From: CAIZQW01 sp942493055
GTDB taxonomy: Bacteria; Verrucomicrobiota; Kiritimatiellia; RFP12; UBA1067
Length of the DNA stretch: 64,000 nt
Assembly: GCA_942493055.1 (NCBI GenBank)
Contig: OW818680.1
Location: forward strand, 248,001-312,000
Direction: 5' to 3'
The position numbers were made by a program, and so were the translations under genes. The notes beneath the pieces are model-generated. The model made no database searches, was not told where the DNA came from, and saw nothing but the letters and a program-made list of their open reading frames with translations. Shown piece by piece: positions 60,401-64,000 of this stretch (the stretch's first letter is position 1; each line of letters opens with the position of its first letter).

Positions 60401-62431
60401 GGATTTGGAGCTGTTGCAGTTTCAGAGGGCTCAACGCTCGCGCTGGATATGACCTTGAGTTCATCTGCCATCACGGTGAACACGTTTACAAACGCAGGGA
60501 CGCTCTCCGTCAAATGGAGCGGGCCCTTTACCGAGAAGGTGGTCTATACCGTGCTCAGCGCTGCCACCGCACCGCAAAGCTGGGGGATTGTCGACTTCTC
60601 CTCGATCGTGCTTGGGGACGGGCAATCCGTTGTCCTCGTGGACAGCGACAATACGAAGCTCCAGTTTATGGTGACCGGTAATGCTGCCACCGTGACATGG
60701 AATGGCGGTGCAAGCGGGCTCTGGGCTCATGGCAGCTCTGGCTGGCTTGACAGCGAGACACAAACCCCTACCACATTCGCCAATGGCGACCTCGTCTCAT
60801 TTACGAACAGGAGCGGAACAAGCGTCGACTCGGTTGTCATTGATAATCTAGGTGTCACCCCTGGAAGCCTTACCATCACCAACAGCACAACCGCTTTCGA
60901 ATTCTCAGGAGGCCCAATCGCCGGCACCAGTATCGTTGTCACCAAAGATGGCGAGGGAACCGCCGCTTTCAACAGCGCCAATTCCTACTCAGGAACCACC
61001 AGCCTCAAAAACGGGACGTTGGTCTACGGGGCGGAAGGGGCACTGGGATCAAGCACACTCTCCTTTGCGGGCGGCACCTTGGGCGTGACTGCGGATTACA
61101 ACGCAACCAATGCGATATTCGCTGGAAGCAGCTACAGTTTCGCGGTTGCCAATAACATGCTTCTCACGTTAAGCTATGTACAAGCCTCCAGTGTGCCGCT
61201 GACGCTCTCACGCTTTGGCACAGAAGGACTGGGAACCGCAACTGTCCCTCTGACCTCGATAAAGAGCTTTGCCAATCCCATCACAATCAACCAGGGCAGC
61301 AAACTCGTCATTGAAAATTCGCTCAACGCATTGCCTGCGACCACTGTAAATGCAGGCGTGCTGACCACGGGAGACGGGGTCTGTGAAATCAGATCAACGG
61401 TCGTCTCCGGCAGCAGCATGCGTAACAGAATCTATGGCAACAACAGTGGCTTCACCGGTGAACTGATCCTCTCCGGCATCTGGACGAGAGCCTTGTTCGT
61501 GCCGACAACGGGCGTCTATCACGACACACAGTTTGACACCTTCCAGAGTTTGGGCTCCGGAATAGTGACCGTCAACGGACAGGGCTTCTGGCTTGCAGCG
61601 GTGAACAATGAAGCGAACCGCGTAACAGCCCGCCTGAATGTAGAAGCCGAAGGGTATCTGAATGGCGCATCCGGAAACTGGTACTGGTTCAACGCCCTCT
61701 CGGGGAGCGGCACCTTCAGCACCTGGCTCGGAAGTGGCGGCGCGATCTTTACCGGAGACTGCACAGGATTCGGAGGCACACTCTATGCCGCTGTCAGCAC
61801 CCACACCTGGCAATTCGGCGGCGGCAGCTATGTGACAGCCTCCACAACGCCGTCTGGCAACCTCTTCGCCGAGGGCGCAACGCTTACAAATGGCATCATG
61901 AAGCTCGTCTACGCGACACCCGCGACGAACAACATGTCCATACGCGGCAATGCCAGTGTCGTCTTCGATGGTACAGCTGCAGGACAGCTCGCCTTTACCC
62001 AGAATAACACCTACTCGGGCACAACGACCCTGACCTCCGGCAAACTGGTCGGCAAGAGTGCGACACCTTTTGGAACAGGTGCAATCACGATCAGCGCGAA
62101 CAGCAAGATTGAAGCGTTGCAAAACATGACTGTCGGAAATATGACGTTGAACGGCTCGCTCGACGTAACGATTTCCAGCACAGCCACAGCACCCATGATC
62201 ACGGCTGGTAACGTGGTCATCGATCCAGGAGCGAAGGTCGTTCTCAAAGGCTCATATCCCACAATCACGGTCGGAAAATATGTGACCGTCCTGAAGGCTA
62301 CAGGATCTGTTCCTTCCACGTTGCCTCAGCTTCTTGACGGAGCGGGTCAGCCCATCACAACCATCTGGCTGGAATGGGTCGGAAATGAGCTGCGCGTCAA
62401 ATCTCGTGGCACAATGATACTGTTTATGTAA
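57467..62431 (+). CDS. Giant secreted autotransporter-like beta-strand-repeat protein
   Basis: 1,654 residues, start after AAAGGAATCCG. Signal peptide MTTKAITSLIAMCTIASLVS (AQ). N-terminal LamG-like part (about 25-205), then a long beta-helical region. W-[TN]-G-G units: 'YTWTGGDTANANVSDNN' (about 213), 'LIWNGGASGNWSDLAWDN' (about 539), 'VTWNGGASGLWAHG' (about 1076), and autotransporter-associated strands such as 'VVTKDGEGTAAFNSANSYSG' (about 1155). The C-terminus ends with V-K-S-R-G-T-M-I-L-F-M, as in the protein at 40750. No outer-membrane barrel is seen, so it is not a classical autotransporter. Probably a glycan-binding or adhesive surface protein. Confidence 0.85.
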   Translation: MTTKAITSLIAMCTIASLVSAQTLFYEATANGSTFEKTAGTKSFTINLNGNTCSDSAVTISPTNGLKITGVTDLVPNANNGTTINMWVSSVDTNKNGNLIVVNNDDNVGMRLHLTNGTFRGVWLTGNYGTDSTIKIPNDGGRLLLTMVYNSTDGTVFYCNGVQVWANTGLKATGTAITQFTFGAFSSLTTQTQEGMKIHKIQIYQGKRVPTPATYTWTGGDTANANVSDNNNWTPDFGSAWSATWNGAAYDVRNGARFAGTTTRNEASIDFNTMSVGALIVESTATAIALRGSANNARSFQFRGANTADSFPYPFATGRTGIQIEKDFSLGTATIRFTSVYLYADVDLNLASTKTFTIYNSANIQSDVATIRTVHIKGGGTFVANGSTGFANTAWNISGGSSFNLASSGISAAFGQSVTLNSGTLTLGGKSFNGTLTVADSSTITATAGSQVTPSNLTVDIMKRLTTPGFSTTGTVTLTSSAIPDPAVVYTNILTTAALDAGLPAKVSGFYSPEWKARLSSDSLALEIYFDATTPPYNLIWNGGASGNWSDLAWDNHGTIVNFTNPDWASITNSTTITVASSVAPGKLTIDTSNGNIELTGAGALTAGSYANLGAGTLTLGVDTAIPAWSGTGTVSVATNKTLTVNATAPQTVSTSLSGEGKFDFNGPAIFHSPFVLNGTLELGGAGTFNPLTGAETLSIETLSMPSYALTKSGWGWLKFTGLGSQAGSVSIAAGAIEFAAGSSSAFGALTNSTYGNNVLRINGDVTLASFTGTSVTPLANITQYEINSGSTVLINGNLILHNENSSTTETQQKSLWTQSGGRVMIGGTTYLGRDGKALLNLSGGFFITPKLVLGSKDAWNATDGSKRSEVNLTGGTLVLGSGGLLGSDTGYTGNNQRKLDFGGEVASSADSTMIRVDGSQVMIGMSNDTTFNTAKYDTSTFAFTTEPVTITVSNSIPATTAGLTVTGPGTLRLPSAAGFGAVAVSEGSTLALDMTLSSSAITVNTFTNAGTLSVKWSGPFTEKVVYTVLSAATAPQSWGIVDFSSIVLGDGQSVVLVDSDNTKLQFMVTGNAATVTWNGGASGLWAHGSSGWLDSETQTPTTFANGDLVSFTNRSGTSVDSVVIDNLGVTPGSLTITNSTTAFEFSGGPIAGTSIVVTKDGEGTAAFNSANSYSGTTSLKNGTLVYGAEGALGSSTLSFAGGTLGVTADYNATNAIFAGSSYSFAVANNMLLTLSYVQASSVPLTLSRFGTEGLGTATVPLTSIKSFANPITINQGSKLVIENSLNALPATTVNAGVLTTGDGVCEIRSTVVSGSSMRNRIYGNNSGFTGELILSGIWTRALFVPTTGVYHDTQFDTFQSLGSGIVTVNGQGFWLAAVNNEANRVTARLNVEAEGYLNGASGNWYWFNALSGSGTFSTWLGSGGAIFTGDCTGFGGTLYAAVSTHTWQFGGGSYVTASTTPSGNLFAEGATLTNGIMKLVYATPATNNMSIRGNASVVFDGTAAGQLAFTQNNTYSGTTTLTSGKLVGKSATPFGTGAITISANSKIEALQNMTVGNMTLNGSLDVTISSTATAPMITAGNVVIDPGAKVVLKGSYPTITVGKYVTVLKATGSVPSTLPQLLDGAGQPITTIWLEWVGNELRVKSRGTMILFM

Positions 62432-62472
62432 TAATAACACCCTCTTTCGCCTCTGCCCCGTAAGGATAAAAC

Positions 62473-63504
62473 ATGAAACAAAAGATTTGTTTAGCCTCGT
62501 GCCTCATGATCACATGGGCCTGCTGCCTCCCTGCTGCTACACCCGGCAGCACAAACCAGACAGCCCTGGCTGCAGTCGCTGACGAGAAGGCGATTGTCAC
62601 ACTCTTCAAGCCAGGTGATACAGGGAGCAAGAATTTCCGTATTCCGTCTCTGGTGTGCACCGTTAAGGGAACATTGATCGCTCTGGCTGATCGCCGTCCC
62701 AATGGTGGAAAAGATCTGCCGGCCAATATCGATCTTGCGATCCGTCGCAGTGCGGACAATGGAAAGACTTGGTCGCCGATCCAGGTCATCATCGATCTCC
62801 CTGCTCCAAATGGCGCCTCTGATGCAGCCATGCTGGTGGACCGGAAGACGGGCTATATTTGGATCGCCTTTACTGTCGGGTATAACGCTGGCATTGCTCA
62901 AGCGCAAAAGGGGCTCACAGGACGCACAGCCGTCTCCCATTTGCTCTGTAGCGAGGATGACGGAATCACGTGGTCCAAGCCAATTAACATCGGCCAACAA
63001 GTCAAAGACCCCGAATTCAAGTGGATGGGCTTCGGACCTGGTGCAGGCTCTTCCATGCCAGATGGGACCTTGACGTTCTCATGCTATGCAAATAAGGATG
63101 GAGTAAAAGACCTCTTCGCGTTTGCTATCATCAGCGCGGACAACGGCAAAACATGGAAGCGCACGGAACCGTACACCTCCTACACGTGCGAGTCTCAGAT
63201 GGTGGCGCTCAGCGATGGCCGCTGGATGGCCTGCGCACGCGATCGCAAACGCGGCGGCACACGCATGGTCGCCTATTCATCTGACTGCGGGAAGACCTGG
63301 ACACCCATGGCTTCTGAACCGCAACTCACCTGCCCTCAATGTCAGGCCGGGTTAATCCGGATGACGCATCCACAAGCGCCCAAGGGCTTACTCATCTACA
63401 CAGGGCCTGAAGGCAAGGCGACAGGCCGGACGCGTGGCATGGTCCGCATCAGCGATGACGATGGCAAGACGTGGCGCTTCAACCAGCTTGTTATCCCTTG
63501 GTAG
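62473..63504 (+). CDS. Exo-sialidase (GH33), truncated by a frameshift
   Basis: 343 residues. Signal peptide (MKQKICLASCLMITWACCLP), then the F-R-I-P motif ('NFRIPSLVCT') and five Asp boxes (S-x-D-x-G-x-T-W: SADNGKTW twice, SEDDGITW, SSDCGKTW, SDDDGKTW). It releases terminal sialic acid from glycans, probably outside the cell. The frame ends at a TAG (63502-63504) just before the segment 'FAYSTPAV', which continues in the +1 frame (63505-63655). An extra T at about 63498-63499 (CCCTTGG) explains it. The lost part contains the Tyr expected to be the nucleophile. It follows the giant protein by 41 bases. Confidence 0.85.
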   Translation: MKQKICLASCLMITWACCLPAATPGSTNQTALAAVADEKAIVTLFKPGDTGSKNFRIPSLVCTVKGTLIALADRRPNGGKDLPANIDLAIRRSADNGKTWSPIQVIIDLPAPNGASDAAMLVDRKTGYIWIAFTVGYNAGIAQAQKGLTGRTAVSHLLCSEDDGITWSKPINIGQQVKDPEFKWMGFGPGAGSSMPDGTLTFSCYANKDGVKDLFAFAIISADNGKTWKRTEPYTSYTCESQMVALSDGRWMACARDRKRGGTRMVAYSSDCGKTWTPMASEPQLTCPQCQAGLIRMTHPQAPKGLLIYTGPEGKATGRTRGMVRISDDDGKTWRFNQLVIPW

Positions 63505-63655
63505 TTTCGCATACTCGACGCCAGCCGTAATGGCAGATGGTCGCATCGGGCTGATCTATGAACATGACCATCAGGAAATGAGGTTCATTGTTCTTGACCT
63601 CGGAACCCTCACCAACGGCACTTATCCCTCATCGCCGCTGGCTAAACAGCAATGA
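63505..63655 (+). pseudogene. Displaced C-terminal part of the sialidase
   Basis: In the +1 frame, contiguous with the sialidase, the sequence reads 'FAYSTPAVMADGRIGLIYEH' and 'EMRFIVLDLGTLT', matching the last strand and the Tyr-containing motif of GH33 enzymes. Stop at 63653-63655 overlaps the next start as ATGA. The intact gene would be 62473-63655. A sequencing or assembly error, a real mutation or recoding are all possible. Confidence 0.75.
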
Positions 63656-64000
63656 ACCCCCTTCTCCTCACAGTGCTCCTGCCCTATTTTTACGCTGACA
63701 ACATGGTGCTCCAGCGGGATGCCGAGTTTATTGTCCGCGGGACTGCGTCGCCCGCATCCCTCGTCACCGTCACGTATGACGCTTACACGGCCGAAGCCAA
63801 AGCATCGGAGCGCGGTGCGTTCGCTGTCAAAATGCCGCGCCTCGCCATCTCAAAAACAGGGAAGCCCTTCACGGTGCTGACCTCCGATAACCAACGGATA
63901 ACATTTCAGAATGTGCTGGTCGGAGACGTCTGGATTGCAGCAGGCCAGTCTAATATGGATTTCCCAGTCAAAGCTTCCACAGAAAGCAAGGAGGTCCAGA
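63652..64000 (+). CDS. Sialate O-acetylesterase (SASA/SGNH), 3' part outside the window
   Basis: About 116 residues visible; no stop, so the gene continues past the window. The start overlaps the previous stop as ATGA. The N-terminus has a hydrophobic stretch and 'YADNMVLQRDAEFIVRGTAS', the standard opening of the family ('F-x-D-N-M-V-L-Q-R'), then V-G-D-V-W-I-A-A-G-Q-S-N-M-D-F-P, whose G-Q-S-N-M holds the catalytic Ser. It removes O-acetyl groups from sialic acids, opening them to sialidase, and is probably translated with it. Confidence 0.88.
   Translation, partial: MNPLLLTVLLPYFYADNMVLQRDAEFIVRGTASPASLVTVTYDAYTAEAKASERGAFAVKMPRLAISKTGKPFTVLTSDNQRITFQNVLVGDVWIAAGQSNMDFPVKASTESKEVQ

Noticed and set aside
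61394..62122. 242-codon minus-strand frame opposite the second giant protein
   Set aside because: Same reason: antisense shadow in low-complexity coding sequence.
63490..63510. Programmed frameshift in the sialidase
   Set aside because: The site CCCTTGGTAG lacks a known slippery pattern and a stimulatory structure; a mutation or sequencing error is simpler. Kept only as a possibility.

Overview
The window is chromosomal DNA from a Gram-negative bacterium, most likely of the PVC superphylum and probably Kiritimatiellota or a close relative (Verrucomicrobiota or Lentisphaerota). The reasons are a secreted sulfatase, a sialidase and a sialate O-acetylesterase, two giant secreted beta-strand-repeat proteins, a short chlamydia-like parE/parC pair, a MoxR/Bat operon, and intergenic spaces full of short dispersed repeats. 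No 16S rRNA or other taxonomic marker is present, so this placement is inference. No tRNA, rRNA or CRISPR array was seen.

Layout. 1-4778 (+): an envelope cluster with a TPR protein (cut by the window edge), a TolQ/ExbB-like channel, a TolR/ExbD-like protein, a TonB-like protein, a PQQ beta-propeller protein and a LolD-like ATPase, followed by pyrE. 5381-10348 (-): rnc, a squalene-hopene-cyclase-like gene, trpB and ychF. 10349-15144: a PIN-domain gene with an unrecognised partner, repeats, and three integral membrane proteins, two of them diverged tandem copies. 15149-29057 (-): one long, tightly packed gene string, moxR - DUF58 - DUF4381-like - batA - batB/C fusion - batD - batE-like - batD-like/SH3 - queA - DUF192 - HEAT - sulfatase. 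29390-37780 (-): housekeeping genes (mutY, a GNAT/ArgA-like gene, purB, ruvA, rodA, a class B PBP, DUF1638, tsaC). 37879-52249 (+): an epimerase and a sodium/solute symporter, a giant four-repeat LamG-like secreted protein, a LURP-one-like protein, an alpha/beta hydrolase, a cyclophilin, and parE/parC. 52250-55730: a visibly A+T-richer patch with a KAP P-loop NTPase followed directly by a well-formed integron attC site. 55730-64000: a DUF1097 membrane protein, an AraC-type regulator, a second giant secreted protein, a sialidase with a frameshift, and the start of a sialate O-acetylesterase.

How the genes work together. The first cluster looks like a Tol/Ton-type inner-to-outer membrane energy or lipid-transport module, but its ExbD-like member lacks the expected membrane aspartate. 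The Bat string is a standard MoxR/VWA module with translationally coupled genes. The last 7 kb look like a regulated locus for attaching to and desialylating host glycans or mucin, which would fit a gut-type habitat together with the sulfatase.

Most unusual points: (1) a KAP NTPase that appears to be an integron gene cassette with no integrase in view, so a candidate mobile defence gene; (2) a shared C-terminal tail (S-x-G-T-M-I-x-x-M-stop) on the two giant secreted proteins, which may be a sorting signal; (3) a family of dispersed repeats with arms made of iterated short words, two copies of which lie in frame inside protein-coding genes.
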